DNA from: Glandiceps talaboti | Lineage: Eukaryota > Hemichordata > Enteropneusta > Spengelidae | Length of the DNA: 64,000 bases | Direction: 5' to 3' | Assembly: GCF_964340395.1 (NCBI RefSeq) | Contig: NC_135551.1 | Coordinates: 8,146,879 to 8,210,878, forward strand | Part shown: piece by piece, positions 1 to 18,779 of the stretch | Position numbering within the stretch: position 1 is the first letter of the stretch | Layout of the letters: every line of letters starts with the position of its first letter | Program-made: the position numbers and the translations under genes | Notes under the pieces: model-generated | What the model saw: the letters and a program-made list of their open reading frames with translations, nothing else | Told to the model about the DNA's origin: nothing | Databases searched by the model: none

Positions 1-592
1 GAAGTTGGTAATGTATTGTACTTTTATACCATAGTCACCATTTTATAACAAAAATCTACTGTTATGAAAAATTGCACAAAATCTCAGAAAAAAATGACTG
101 GGAAATGCACACAAGAAAAAGAAAAAAAGAGGATTTTGAGGTTGGCTATAAATAATTCCAGTGTCTTACAGCTGTAACCCTGGAAAATTTTAATGATGAA
201 TGAAATAAACTAGGGATCTAAAATAATTTTGAGGCAATTTGAATTTCAATTTTCTAACAAATTTACAAACTCAACAACATTCAACTTGTACTAGTTGTGG
301 TAGATATATATAGGGAAGAAATGTATTAATCGCCATCTTAGTTTCCGTACGGCGACAATCTCATAGTACCCGGAAGAGAGTCATTCTCAGCCATACATAC
401 GTTACAGTGGTAACACTCGTTCATGTTCGATTAATTTTCACAAAGAAAACACAACGAAATGGTTGAAGTGATCTTTTTTTTATTTCTTTTCATCACAACA
501 ACAAAATCTGCGTGATCAAAAGTGTTGTAAACTAAACCAGAAAGAATTATCGGACTGGCTAAACTTCCCGATGAACTGGAGTAAGGTCCTAC

Positions 593-963
593 CAGGGGCA
601 TGAGGCAACAATTCTGGTGAAACTCGAAAATGATAATGATGTCATACAGGTAATAAAGGCCCAAGTTAGCTATGAGTCACATTTACATACTTACTTCTTT
701 ATTTATAGTATATTTTAATAAACCCATTATACACGTCTACACATATTTGTTATTTTGGGTATAAGGCCAGAAATGGAATGATCAAAAAATATTATATGTA
801 TGTACTTGTACACTTTCTGGTCTTTTAAAAAAATGAAACATTTTTTTTTAATAATAATCGCAGAAAAAAAGTTTATATAAATATGGAACACTCCAAAAAA
901 GAAGAAAGAAAAAAGAAAGTATATGGATAGACATAGTGCAAAATCGACGCTTAGTGCGCAAGT
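593..963 (+). mobile_element. Truncated copy of 7-bp-TSD inverted-repeat transposon (copy 1)
   Basis: Starts with the terminal motif AGGGGCATGAGGCAACAATT and follows the sequence of the complete copy at 1508-2419 up to the segment around 940-960 (AAAATCGACGCTTAGTGCG), then diverges. No right end is seen. It is non-coding, and the short ORFs over it are accidental. Confidence 0.7.
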
Positions 964-1507
964 TGTCTTAATTCTGGTTCACTGTCATTCCAAATTGCAT
1001 GACAATATAGAATTAATCACAAGTTACATGTTATCTGAAAACATCACACTTTTATAGTGGGTCTGAAGTGTGATTTTAGTGAGTACCAAGAACGTCCTGT
1101 GTTGATACTCAAGATACTTGCTGTGGAAAATCGCTCGGTCAAATGAGGTCACCTTCAGCTTCTGGTCGAATCAGGATAGAGTATGCAAATGACGATGTTG
1201 CGGACTGGCTGATTATGTAGAAGGGGTGCAGAATTGGATTTGAAGTTTACAACCCTGTTTCGAACAAACGCTTGTCATTTGGGCGCCCAATGCGTAGAAT
1301 TATGACTATAGCACATATTACATTGCTTGTTTGACGTCAATAGTGTCTTTTGAAAAGTGGCAGTTTACTTAAAGTCTCGTCGACTGATTTCCAATATGGC
1401 GTAGGTCATAATGCTCATTAACATATTCATATTTTTTTCATATTACAAAAAAAAAATCATAAAAAATAAAAATGAGGATGTGCTGACTTGAAATTAACAA
1501 ATCTGAG

Positions 1508-2419
1508 CAGGGGCATGAGGCAACAATTCTGGTGAAACCCAAAAATGATAATGATATCCAGGTAATAAAGGCCCAAGTTAGCTATGAGTCACATTTACAT
1601 ACTTAATTCTTTATTTGTAGTTTATTTTAATAAAATCATTTAACACGTCTACACATATTTGTTATTTTGGGTATGTATTTGTACACTTTCTGGTCTTCAA
1701 AAAAAATGAAACATTTTTAATAATCGCAGAAAAGGTTTATATAAATACATGAAATATGGAAGACTCCAAAAAAGAATAAAGGAAAAGAAACTACATGGAT
1801 AGATTTTGTATGTAATGATTGAATGGAACATGATCATGGTGCATGCAAAATCGACGCTTAGTTCGCTCGTGACAGCTGACGCGTCGATGCGTGACGCGCT
1901 GCTTGCCGTGCTCGAGCTCGAGCTCGAACGCATTCCTTGCTTAAACTTATAATACAGAGGGGTAGGACACCACATCGAATAAGTGTCCTACCCTTCCTTT
2001 TTTAGCAATTGAGCAAATTGAGCAAATTGAGCAAATGTCGAGCTCGTGCATATGGAATTTTCAAAATCCAGTACTTTTATGGACGGTTGCAAAGATTCGA
2101 ATCATTCGAGCTCGCGATCGCGATCGCGCGACAAGACAGATAATTTATATGACCGTTGGGGGCGCTACACAATCGGTACACTCCACACACGTTTAGCCTA
2201 GACATGCATTACGCATGTTACGTCCCAGTCCGCCGTATTCTATTTATATTTCAGCGCGTTTCAAGTTACTGTATGTATTTTTCTGTGTATTTTAATTAGA
2301 TATTAATTATTGATTCAAGATAATGAAGTAATCATAAACTTGACGGAACTTTTTGATATTGTCTTTATTCATGTTATTCAATTGTTGATAGACACCAGAA
2401 TTGTTGCCTCATGCCCTTG
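1508..2419 (+). mobile_element. Non-autonomous DNA transposon with inverted repeats and 7-bp TSD (copy 2, complete)
   Basis: The left end CAGGGGCATGAGGCAACAAT is matched at the right end by its reverse complement (…GTTGCCTCATGCCCTTG), giving inverted repeats of about 27 bp. The element is flanked by a direct repeat ATCTGAG (1501-1507 and 2420-2426), read as a target site duplication. No transposase is visible in 912 bp. The CAGGG start recalls hAT elements, but those make 8-bp duplications, so I leave the superfamily open. Confidence 0.8.
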
Positions 2420-3289
2420 ATCTGAGTAAGCTACCCCCTGCGCATCAACACGCCAGATATCAAAGCAATCTAACAAGAGGTTTTCAAGGAGTTCATGAAA
2501 ATGACATTTTATGAAAAAAAATCATAAAAAATTGAAAATGGCACAGATCAACTTGGCGTGAAGAAATCTGAATAGCCTCCCCCTAGGGAACATACACACC
2601 AAATATCGAAGAATTCTGACTGTCACTTTCAGAGCAGATGATGAAAATATAAAAGTTTGACGGACACCTATGATTCACTCTACTCTCTATACTCTATACA
2701 ACCTATACCTAAAGCTACGCTTTCAGCTTTCGCTGACAGCAGAGCTAAAAAAATCAACATATAACTTTTTTTTTCTTTTTAAAATATTTTGATATTTTTT
2801 TTGCACATCTTGATGAAGTGCTGTAAAGAAACATTTCAAACACTATACTACCAGCATGTACTTAAAAGTAAGGTACCAAAAAGGGAACTTGCAATCCTGA
2901 CTGAACATTCTCAGACGCAAAGGACTATGAAGCATCTATAGTTATAATAACTAATCTGAAGTTATCAATAGAATAAATCTCCTACAATGGTCGGGTAACC
3001 ATGACTAGATTGTTTGTGGTTATAAACAATGGAACAATATTGTTTACAGTAATGATTGATTCATGTTTGAAATCACATTTCCCATGATGCAACATTCAGG
3101 ATATTCAAGTTCTCCATTGCCAATGACTAATGACTAGTATGGACATGAATATATTGCTATTATTTCACATGCACAGAGTATGAATATATGTCGTTGTGTC
3201 AAATGCTAATATACATGACAAATTAACTGGATTACGTAAATGCAATATAGATGTTAAATTAACATGATAATACTACTACAAAGTCAATA

Positions 3290-3560
3290 GTCCTGTTGCT
3301 GGTACCCAAGATGCATTGCACATCTCTCCATAAAATGCCATATATTGAGTATGCGCTGAGGGCTTTGCATGCATTACACTCAGGGGGATGGTAATCACCT
3401 GACCGTACCCCGGGTTCACCTGCAAAATCACTGTCTGTCATTGATGGCGTTTAGTCTTTGTTCTATAAAATCACTCATAATCATAGAGGTCAACATGTCT
3501 TGCCATCATTTCATGATAAAAATGTTATTCTAAATGTCATGACAGTCACAAACCATTAGC
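3290..3560 (-). repeat. Dispersed repeat, also present inverted at about 45870-46130
   Basis: The reverse complement of this stretch aligns by eye with about 45870-46130. Shared blocks include GACATGTTGACCTCT, GATTATGAGTGATTTTATAG, AACAAAGACTAAA and GGTACGGTCAGGTGA/GGATACGGTCAGGTGA. It is non-coding, and its class is unknown. The 60-aa ORF over it is not considered real. Confidence 0.7.
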
Positions 3561-4162
3561 GGTCCAAGTACAACAAACCCGCGGGCTTGCCTGGCGAAAA
3601 CGGGTGTCATAAAAGTTGTTTGCATCTCTAAAGCTGTTTGTAGCGTTACTTATGCCCTTTATCTGTCATAATGTTGACACATTGTTTGACATGTACGGGA
3701 TTAGCAGTCCTCTACCGGAGCTGATATTAAAGTTTGTGTAGCGGGTTATAACCAACTCCTTGTCTGTTTCCACTGGTGTCTATTGTATACTTATAATAGC
3801 CTAATAAATTGATAACAACTGATATAAGATGGAGATAAGGTTTGCCTCAATTGACTCACTCCTTAGAAATGATCTTACGCTGTGAACTACACTTTTTACG
3901 TTTTCTACAAACTTTTTCTGTGTGAAAACAAATGAAGGTCTCTCTTTAGTCGTGTAGTCACTGTCTTTACCTTACTACTTCATGTAAGGTCCCCCTCAAT
4001 TTTAACATTCTCTCAGCAAATCTGTAAAGTTCTCTTCTTTTTTCTTTGCTTCATTCAAATGTTTGATGTTAAAGTTATATGATTTTTGTCTTTCCAAGTC
4101 ACGGTAGGACTTTTTCATCAAATTAGCATAATTATGTCTTTTACATTTTCATAGCCCGTTCT

Positions 4163-9767
<5,605 letters not shown>

Positions 9768-10127
9768 TTTAAAAATAATGCAGTAGTATGTGGGAGCAAA
9801 TCACAAGCGAGAAATTGTACCAACTATTCACAATTACTATATGCAATAGTACTCTTGTGGGTAAATTCTTCTACTTCGCTGATTTTGACAATGCTTTATA
9901 TCAGTTTTGGTTTAACTGTGAGCAGTACCATAAAGAATACAAATGAATAATCGTTTTGAGTATGTAGGTGCAATGAAAACAACAATAAGAACAGCAAGCT
10001 AATTGTAAAATTCACACTTTGTCAACTTAATAACACTAATTGTGTCAGTTCTTTGGTTGTACATGTATTGCAAAGTTCACTTTCTTGTACACAACCAAAC
10101 TGTTCACTTTCTCAGTTGAGTTAGTTG
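9768..10127. other. Intergenic spacer upstream of the IAP start
   Basis: Only about 360 bp separate the stop of the upstream minus-strand gene model from the IAP ATG. It should hold the IAP 5' UTR and promoter, but I see no clear TATA box or other recognisable site. Confidence 0.5.
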
Positions 10128-12353
10128 CTATGTAACTGTGAATACTAACGTCAACCACCCAGACTCTCCAATCTGTAAAAAAATAAATCAATTGAACAAT
10201 AAGCTTCAAATAAACCTCACTTTGCCAATTATGTTAAAATGTATTTCTATTTGTGCAATCAATAATTGAAAATGACGTACATGTATATCAATTGATATGA
10301 CATTGCATGCACAAAGTGTATGTGGGGCTGAGGAATCTGATAATGTTCTGTGTAAATATTTAAAAAGATTTCTTGACATAACTTTACAATAATAATCACG
10401 TTGAGCATTCTCTTTGTTGTAATGATAAGCATTTACCTTTATGCAAAAAAACTTGGTACAAGCAAGTAAAAATGACAATAGATATACAAGATATCAGAAT
10501 GCACCTTCCCCTCCCACCCTATTTCCTGACTCAGACTGTACATTTTGTTCACTTACCTCCGTTTCTCTTTGAACCTCAAATTGACTTTTTGAAACAATCA
10601 GTGCATATGCTATAATCAGTGAATATATTTTGATGTGTAAAAGAGCAAATACATGTGTAATATTTCCCTCACAGATAACTGCAATCGCATTTGGGATACA
10701 GTCCTATGAAGAAAGAAGAAAGTTTAAATTAGATATTGTGTATCTAAGAAATAGCGTAATTACAGACTACAGACGATTGCACACACAAACACAGACAGAT
10801 GGAGGGACAGAGCCTACTGTAACTGTCTCCCTTTTGCAAAACTAAAAATCACTGGGGCACCACAAAGGATTCTTTTCTCTACTATAAACAATTAACAAAT
10901 TATAAGGAAAGTTTGTTCCATTTTAGCTAATGACTACATTTTGACCATTGACGTTCACTTTCCACTGTCTGGTAGACATTTAAGATGCCTTGTTTGCAGG
11001 ATAAACTATCTACAGAACTCTTTTATTTCATCAGCTATGTGGCATTTGAACATAGTGATTGCCTGTTTTTCCGATAATGCTTATTTTCTTGTTGTGTAGA
11101 TATTAATGTCTGCAAAACTCAAGTACACACATTTTGATAATGATTGATTGAATTAAACTGATGCAAATCATAAAAAGGTTTTAAATGTTTTGCTAAATGT
11201 AGTTTTATCAGAATATACTAGTATGTTAGCGAAGACCTTAAAACTTCTGATTACTACAACAGTATTTGTGTTGATTTATCACAACTATTCTATGCTGTTA
11301 CATGTACATGTAGTAAGGGAAGCTGATAGATCTCATAAACCCTCACCTTGTCAAGACAAGAAAATGGTGGCCTTGCTTTTAACTGTTCAAGCTGAGATCG
11401 GTTGAATTCAGTATTAAACAATATTTCCTGCAAGAAAAATTATGAAAATCTACATTCAATTCATACTCCTTGAAAAAGCCCACCGAGGAACAAAACAAGT
11501 AAAAGATTCAAGCTGTTTTTGTACTAATTTACTACTGAAAATCTATATTCTGATATCATGGAATTCATATTTGTACACTAACTTTAATAACTTTCTGACA
11601 AAGTATACATGTAGTACTGATTTTGTACATATGGGCTAATTATTAATAGTCATTATATAATTACTTACATAACTATTTATGCATACAAACAAAAAATAAT
11701 GAAGAATAATTTAAAGTATTCATCCTAATGTAAAAATAAAAACTTTTTTGTAGCATAATACCCATATAACTTGTGAGTGCTTTGAAGAAGCATATTCCTA
11801 ATTATATACATGTAATTGTAAGCACTGTCTTTATAATATAAATTTCTAATTGATATACATGTGATTCTCACATCCCTTAAAGTGACCATATGGATGAGGA
11901 TTTTGTATTTATTTTGGATTTTTAATTATAAAACAATTTTGTCATAGCTTCCTACTTGAAACATCAATGTATAAGATATTCATTCAAAACATGTATTTGA
12001 TCATCAGATCATTTGTATGAAACTGTGGGGACCAAAAGATATCAAAAGAGATCTAATGATCACTGAAACTACACCTTTTTTCATGAAAAGACACTTAAAT
12101 ATCGAAGCGTAACATCAACCAACCTTTACTTCAATCGAACAAGGGTTGCTGTTGTTGTTGTTGTCTCCGTCGTTGCACTCAAAGCATGTAAAAATGTTCA
12201 ATACTGGGGAATTAATCTCGTCTTCTACAAGCAAATGCTGTATGTGGATGGAAGAATGGTATTAATCTTCAGTCAAAATACATACAAACCATTCATTTTT
12301 CATGGTCAAGATTTCTTAATATGGGATCACAATGTCATGATCAATTCTTCTTC

Positions 12354-12395
<42 letters not shown>

Positions 12396-15300
12396 GGGGG
12401 GGGGTTAATTATATCTTTCTCAACTTACATGTCTATCTTCTTCATAAAGAGGTGTCACTTCAACAAATCTCTTGCAATCTGAAGTCTGTGATATAATATG
12501 AGAATATGAATTAGTAAAAAATCCTAAAATCCCCTAAGAAATAGTCAGAGAAAATTTGCAATTATACAGTATTTCCCAAATCAATTATTTTACTATCATG
12601 GTGCATTGCATAAAATCCTATCAGACATACATATTCACACTATACTGTATACATTGTACATGACATTCATGATATAAGAAGCCTTCATAGAAGACATACA
12701 TGTAGCCACTACCCCAGAACTGTTTTTTTGTATGGCAAAGATATCCTGTAAATTTAAATTTAACCATGAAGATGAGAGTCAAGGTCAAAAGCCAATGTCT
12801 GAACTGACATGTAAGTGTACCTCTAACAATGTGTGTGTACACACATACAATTTGTAAATGGATCATGGACTCCATCATTGGTATAAAACTTCTAAAGTTA
12901 TTGAACAATTTACTATTTGACCTTGAATATGAAAGTGAAAGTCAAAGCTTTAGTGTTCAGCTGAAAGTTTAACTATAGCTCTATAGGTGCAGATCCTTTA
13001 TAGTGTCTCTAGATAGATACAAAACTTCATAAGTATTGAGCAATTTGCTCTTTGGCTTTGAAGATAGTGGTCAAGGGCAAAGGTCAAGCTATAAAAAAGA
13101 AAAGCTTACTTCCGATTATAGGTGTAAATATTTGAATCAGGTCTCTGTCAATTCAACTTCTAGAGAGTTTCAGGAGGAAGATAAATTTTGGCTACTCGAC
13201 CTTGAACATGTTGGTTAATGTCAAAGGTTAATGACCCGTTACAAAGCTTCACATTGATGAAGTACGCAAGACACTTGAATGGTGCCTGTATTTATCAAAC
13301 TTTTGGAGATGTGGGGCAAAATGTGTTTATCACAAAAATATTGCCACAAATCTGCGATAAAGATGAAGGTTGCAAAATTACGTGATGTGCATATGTCCCA
13401 GATAGCGTAGTAGGATGACCCTATTTTCATGGCAACTATGGGTTGGTCAGTCGACTTAAAAAAAAAAGTAAAAAAAGTAAAGTTTCATGTTCTCCATGTT
13501 TCTATGCCTCTCCTTTTTCCCCTCTTTATCTATTATTGGATTCCTGGTAACAAGCCCTTTCTCATCAGCTTCTCTACACAATTGGCATGTTCTCAGCCCC
13601 CCCCCCCCCACTTGAATAACCTCCGTCAGGAAAGAAATGCACTGTTCATTAACAAGTGTCGTTGCCCCCACCATGACTGTAGGTGGCATCGGCAGTCCAG
13701 ACACTTGCTCATTCTTACCAGAAAGGGCACTTTTCCATAACATATTAAGGACGGGCAAATATAAAAACATTTTTTATTTTGATGTTGGTGCTGAAGATTT
13801 GGGTCAGAACATGAACAACACAACCCAAATAGCCCTCAACTTCTAAAGGGCTGAAAATACACTTTTAACTTTCCAGAGAAGTCGAAAATAGCAACAACTT
13901 ACCACTTCCTTTAAAATTGCAACAACATCTAAGACCTAAAAAAATAATCAAAAGGAGAAAGGTAAGCAATGGTTACAGAAAAGTTGAAATTCATGTTTGA
14001 CAGACTGACTTTGGTACTTCTTGAAACAAACTATCACATAGGGAAGTTTATGTTTCATATACAAGGCAGTTTAAATCAAATTATTTTTCCAAGCAAAGCT
14101 TTATGACTCAAGACAAAAATATCAAAATAATAACTTAATTTGTCATAATCCTCATATACTTTTTGCATCAAACTATACAGAGTTGTTCTGTTTTTAAAAG
14201 ATTTCATTTAATATACAAAATATATATTTTCAACTGAAACCTCAATCACTTTTATCAAATAAATGATGTGTTCTACATTTAATTTTCTTACTTTAATTTT
14301 GTATCAACTTACTGTTTTCTTGGTGTTTTCTAGTGTTACTGGTTCTTCTTTGTGGTTTAATTCAAGGTTAACTGTTTTTCTTAGCTCACAAAATCTACTA
14401 GCCTTATAATTATCTTCTTGACATGGTTGGATTTCTTCAACAGGAGATGATATTTTTGGCTTCAAAGTATCAAAATAGAAAGGAGTTTTGAATGAGCACA
14501 GCTGTGAATTAGGGCATTTGAGAATTGAGGCTTAGCTACATTGTATGGATGACATACATTCCACAGGTAATGAGTTTGATCTTCACACATAAATTGTGTT
14601 GGTAAATTTAAAATGTACTGTACATGTTCCTCTCTTTTCATAATTAATATGCATGTGCCATTCAGTTGTATAATACTTGTAAAAGTCATATAAATACTCA
14701 TATGTTTTTTTGGTCATTCAAAATTTAAGCTAGTCAATCTCTAGCCCGGACGGGCCTGGTCATTGGCTTTCAAATCTAATGACGACATCATGCATCAATG
14801 CCAAGGATGACAAGTGATTCCATACACAAATCTAGCTACTGCTAGACACCATACTGCACATGACAAGCACTAGTACTAATATCTGCCAACTTCATTCAAA
14901 GGGGTTATGCCTAATTCTACATGCCTGTCTCAATGTAAGTCATGTGTGGACTTAACATTATTGCTCTATATTGGCACTTCAATTTGATTTAAATACAGCT
15001 CTGGGTGGTAAATTAAAATTCATGACAGAAATTGTGCTAAATCATAGTGGGTGGAGGGTCTATGGCTAAATTAATGGACCATCCTTGGCATTGGAAATGA
15101 TTGCTTCATGTAGATTCAAAAACCTAGACTAGTCTCTCCCTTTCTACTCTGTATGGAACACCATGATGGGGCACCCGCATACGGCACGATGTACATTGTA
15201 TCTTAATTGCAGTCTAAACCCTTTCACATCCATCAATATCAGTGCAACATAACATTAACAACAAACATACACATTCATATTGTATGGTCTATTGATCAAT

Positions 15301-15934
15301 GTCTCCAATATGCCATATTCTAGAAATCATCAGGACGGCTGATTTTGATACTGCTTACATGTATGGCATTTGATGTAAAATAGCACTTCTGAGGAGAGAA
15401 ACAATTAAATGTAGATACTTGTATCATTCCCAAACATTTTTCTTCATTTAGCCAAGGAAATACAAGTGGCCTAAGGGGCCCTGTCACTACAAAGACAAGT
15501 AGTGACAAACCTACATGTATGTCATGTGTATTTTGTCAAATTTGTGGCTGAATGAAGAAAAATATTGGAGAATAATACAAGCATAATACATGTACATGTG
15601 TAACCTTAATTCAATAAAAGTTTGGGAATTAATTTAATGGCTATTCCGAATGTTATGACACATTTTGAGTACCACAGAACCAATGACATTGTAGATGTAC
15701 ATGTACATTGTTGTGACAGAATGACAACAGTATAAATTCCATATTTTCTGTTTCAATGTGTGCAGCTTGTCTTGCAATGATACATGTATAATTGTATCGA
15801 CTAAGAAGTAAACATTTAACACATCTTACATTATGTAGTTTCTCTTCAAGTATAAAACAGATAATACACACTAAACTTGTATACAGACAGGGAAAAAATG
15901 CTTCAATTCATACCTGTAATATTGTGGCTGCCAT
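10128..15934 (-). CDS. Unrecognised protein, 9 exons, about 207 aa
   Basis: Minus-strand exons are 15934-15914, 14501-14313, 13935-13903, 12485-12429, 12237-12124, 11427-11347, 10703-10673, 10609-10557 and 10172-10128. Each is bounded by AG and GT (donors GTATGA, GTAAGT x4, GTTGGT, GTGAGG x2), and phases are 0 throughout except one phase-1 junction that closes exactly (624 nt). The first exon supplies only MAATILQ; the last ends LVFTVT-stop. The middle contains Cys-rich stretches (FTCFECND, PFSCLDKDCIP) and a short Asn run, then a hydrophobic stretch AIAVICSYALIV. I do not recognise the family and give no function. The open in-phase chain of nine exons makes a real gene likely. The 21-nt first exon and 45-nt last exon are the weakest. 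A longer protein with further upstream exons is possible. Confidence 0.6.
12357..12403 (+). repeat. (GT)n microsatellite with poly-G end
   Basis: Sixteen or so GT units are followed by about 12 G, within an intron of the unrecognised minus-strand gene. Confidence 0.97.
12765..13235 (+). repeat. Degenerate tandem repeat, unit about 140-150 bp
   Basis: The phrase 'GACCTTGAA…GTCAAAG' recurs about every 140-150 bp (near 12769, 12918, 13060 and 13198), each followed by a variant of a region ending 'acaaaact(t)c…aaagt(t)attgaacaattt'. Four decayed units lie within an intron. It resembles the core repeats of Helentron-type non-autonomous elements but no terminal hairpin was found. Confidence 0.6.
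15423..15573. mobile_element. Fold-back MITE (GTCACTAC family, copy 1)
   Basis: Outer arms ATTTTTCTTCATTTAGCC (about 15435-15452) and GGCTGAATGAAGAAAAAT are inverted. The centre has TGTCACTAC…GTAGTGACA. The same design and termini occur at 54262-54399. Non-coding. Confidence 0.65.
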
Positions 15935-16496
15935 ACTTCAACACTTCCATATTACAATGTTAATAAATGTGGTCACAGACAGATGTCAGTCTAAAATACA
16001 AAAACAAGAACAGAGGTTATCAATTTTAAATTATGAAATTTTGTTATTTTTTGAACAGGTAAGACTACAATCTCTTCTTAGAAGTGACAACTGTATAACT
16101 CTAAGGCATACCAACAAACATGTCAAAACATAAACTTTATGTGGAATAGTTACTTGAATTTATTGTAAAACTGAATGAAACCATGAAATATGAAACCACT
16201 ATGACTTTTAATTTATTGTGACATGCATCATATCCATACTTAGCAATCACACCATTGCCAGTTCATATTTGAATACTAAGAGTTTCCATTTCATTCACAG
16301 TGCAAAAAGAATCGTGTAAATTTTGTAATTTAAATACAAGTATACTATAGATAGATAGATAGATATGGATGTTGTTTTCTCGATATAGCTACATGTATAT
16401 GGATGTATGTGCACTTATGTATGTGGAATAGATATATTGTAGTTGAATTTATTGTAAAACTGAACGAAACCAGGAATTATGAAACCATTGTAACTT

Positions 16497-17905
16497 TTAT
16501 TTATTTATTTATTTATTCAGCTTTGACATAATGTCAGGATGAGTCACACAGGTGACTAACACCTATAGAAAGCGACCCTCCACAATAGAACAAAAACAAA
16601 TTGCACATACAAATGAATACGACTGAAAAACGATATACAGAGGACAAGATAAAAAGACATGTAAAATGTACACAGAAGCAGAAAAGACAAAATTATGATA
16701 CATTAAAATATATCTGTACAAATTTAAAAATGCAGAACTTAACAAAGGTGACAAGTTTTACAGTGGCATTGTCCCACCCAAGTACAAGTATTGTCAGGAG
16801 AAAATTTATTATTTAAAAGATCCATGTAATGTTTTAATAATTTAAACCTGTATGACCTGACACTAGCTAAAGTTTTGCCATGAAAGGGCATTGCACTACA
16901 TGAGTAAAAAGCTCTATTAAAAAAAGAATGACGAAAACATTCAGTTTTAAAAAGTGGCATCTTCATGGAAGTATCATCAGAGGATTTGAATGTAACAAAT
17001 TGACTTAAATTTAAATCGTACATGCCAATAAAACATTTAGCAAAAAAAGACAGTCATTTAATTCTCTCCTGTAGCTCAATGGGAGCAAATTCAATTTAAT
17101 CATACACTCTTTATAATTCATCTCCCGGGGATATCCAACAATATATTTGGTGGCTCTCTTTTGGACACCTTCAAGATGTAGCAATGATTGCTTTGTTGTG
17201 AGAGCCCAAGACTGGGATGAATAATCGAGAATACTACGGACAAGGGATAAATACAATTGGCGTTTCATTTTAGTGGAACAGGTGTGGCTACATGTACGTT
17301 GAATCAGTCCAAGCATGCGGTTAGCTTTTGTAACTGATAAATTAATATGCTTATCCCATAACATATTGGAAGAAACTTCAACTCCAAGATCACGGATACT
17401 GTCAACTTTTTCTAGGGAAACACCACGCATTGAATAAGTATAGGTAATGGGGTTGCGTTTTCTACTAATCGTGAGGAGATTGCATTTTTCAGCATTGAAA
17501 CGCATACTCCATTTCAGAAATGTGGTTGATTTCCTTAATACATTTAGAGTCATCTGCAAAAAGTGCAACCGTAGTGTTTGAACTAACATGGTCTGGTAAG
17601 TCGTTAATGTACATGTATAATAAAAACAACATTGGCCCCAGTATTAAACCCTGGGGTACTCCGGACGATACATTACACCACTGTGAATTTGCAAAAAACT
17701 CTTTGTTTTCTATTTGACAAATATTTAAATAAATAAATAAATATTTATTTAAATATTTGACAAATATGCACTGAACCACTGCAGTAAAGTGCCATGAAAG
17801 CCGAAAGATTTGACTTTGTGGATGAGTAGGTCATGTGGTACGGAATCGAAGGCCTTGGAAAAGTCGAGATAGATTATACGACTTGCCCTGAACCGTCGAG
17901 AATTT
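16497..17905 (-). mobile_element. Degenerate non-LTR retrotransposon (CR1/Jockey-like LINE), RT C-terminal part and 3' tail
   Basis: On the minus strand the region reads through reverse transcriptase motifs in shifting frames. These are [16 protein letters not shown] (motif A, about 17880-17830), [18 protein letters not shown] (motif B) and FADDS (catalytic motif C, about 17560). A thumb region with HLEGVQKRATKYIVG follows, and a 3' end with (AATA)n at 16518-16497. Stops, frameshifts and a small insertion at 17718-17765 break it. The 5' part is missing. It lies upstream of the unrecognised 9-exon gene. Confidence 0.9.
17718..17765. repeat. Palindromic AT-rich insertion in the LINE
   Basis: A core of TTTAAATAAATA…TATTTATTTAAA lies between two copies of ATTTGACAAATA. 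It interrupts the RT reading frame just after motif A. The duplicated flank suggests insertion with a roughly 12-bp target duplication, though slippage could do the same. Confidence 0.6.
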
Positions 17906-18009
17906 TCCCTATATGATGAAATATTTGTACAAGTTGTGTAGTCATGGATCGTCCTTTAATGAATCCATGTTGCATATGATGGAGAAATCATGCAATGTGT
18001 GGATATATG

Positions 18010-18103
18010 GACAGACAGACAGACAGACAGACAAAGAGACACTTGACTTTGCCATGCCTATAGGACTACTGAACCGTACATTGTATCAGTTCAGTTGTGC
18101 TAG
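18010..18103 (+). mobile_element. 3' end of pearl/Helentron-like element (fragment C)
   Basis: (ACAG)n at 18010-18032, then 'cctatagg', then stem ACTGAAC (18068-18074) and GTTCAGT (18089-18095), ending in CTAG at 18100-18103. The same order occurs at 20935-21043, except that here the hairpin loop is 14 nt rather than 4 nt while both stem arms are unchanged. Confidence 0.65.
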
Positions 18104-18170
18104 TGAGTGATTGCGCATGTGTGTTAACATATTACCCTTAAAATGTACAATCTCTGAATATGCTGAATGA

Positions 18171-18535
18171 TAGTCTTGGTTACCCAGACTCTCACCGCTA
18201 GGGGCTCTGCCTATGAGACCTCCCCAAACGAGAGCGTGGGAAAACCATGTTCTAACAACTACCCCGCGACTCACACAGTACATTTCTTCCAAGCATAAAC
18301 AATGGGCTTACAGGCCTGTTTGTTGTAAATAATATATATCAGTCACTTGAGAAGTGTAGGGAAGGTACCCAAATCGTTAAGCCTGCAATGTTGGACGTGA
18401 AGTACTCCCCATGATGCACTGCTTCAGAAGCTACTTCCTGCACAGGCAAGTTGAAATCTCATTTTCCCAGACTCTCATTTGGGGAGGTCTTGTAGGCAGA
18501 GCCCCCAGCAGTGAGAGTCTGGGTAACCGAGACTA
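18171..18535. mobile_element. MITE with about 70-bp inverted repeats and 9-bp TSD
   Basis: The left end TAGTCTTGGTTACCCAGACT is matched by the reverse complement of the right end (…AGTCTGGGTAACCGAGACTA), and the arms continue through 'GGGGCTCTGCCTA..AGACCTCCCCAAA'. It is flanked by GCTGAATGA (18162-18170) and GCTGAATCA (18536-18544), a 9-bp duplication with one mismatch. The size and TSD suit a Mutator-like MITE. Non-coding. Confidence 0.8.
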
Positions 18536-18779
18536 GCTGAATCAGTTCTCAAATGCCAATCACGGAGTAGGTGTGACAGAGTGCGAAGCTACGTAGGCAA
18601 CCGACATCTTACTATACTTCAAATGGTAGTAAAAACAAGTCATTGAGAATGACATAGTCCCCGCTATGATTGGGTTTTAAGGAATTATCACTACTCTGAT
18701 CACGCAACAACACATGTGAACCTAAATCAAACAGACTTAGATATGTTGTGTCTGCTTGTTGGACATGGAACATGCCTAC

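Noticed and set aside
10206-10478. 90-aa minus ORF as an extra exon of the nine-exon gene
   Set aside because: No acceptor/donor pair keeps the frame; direct splicing from 10557 to 10172 does.
17011-17779. Host reverse-transcriptase gene
   Set aside because: Frameshifts, stops and an insertion; it is a degraded LINE.
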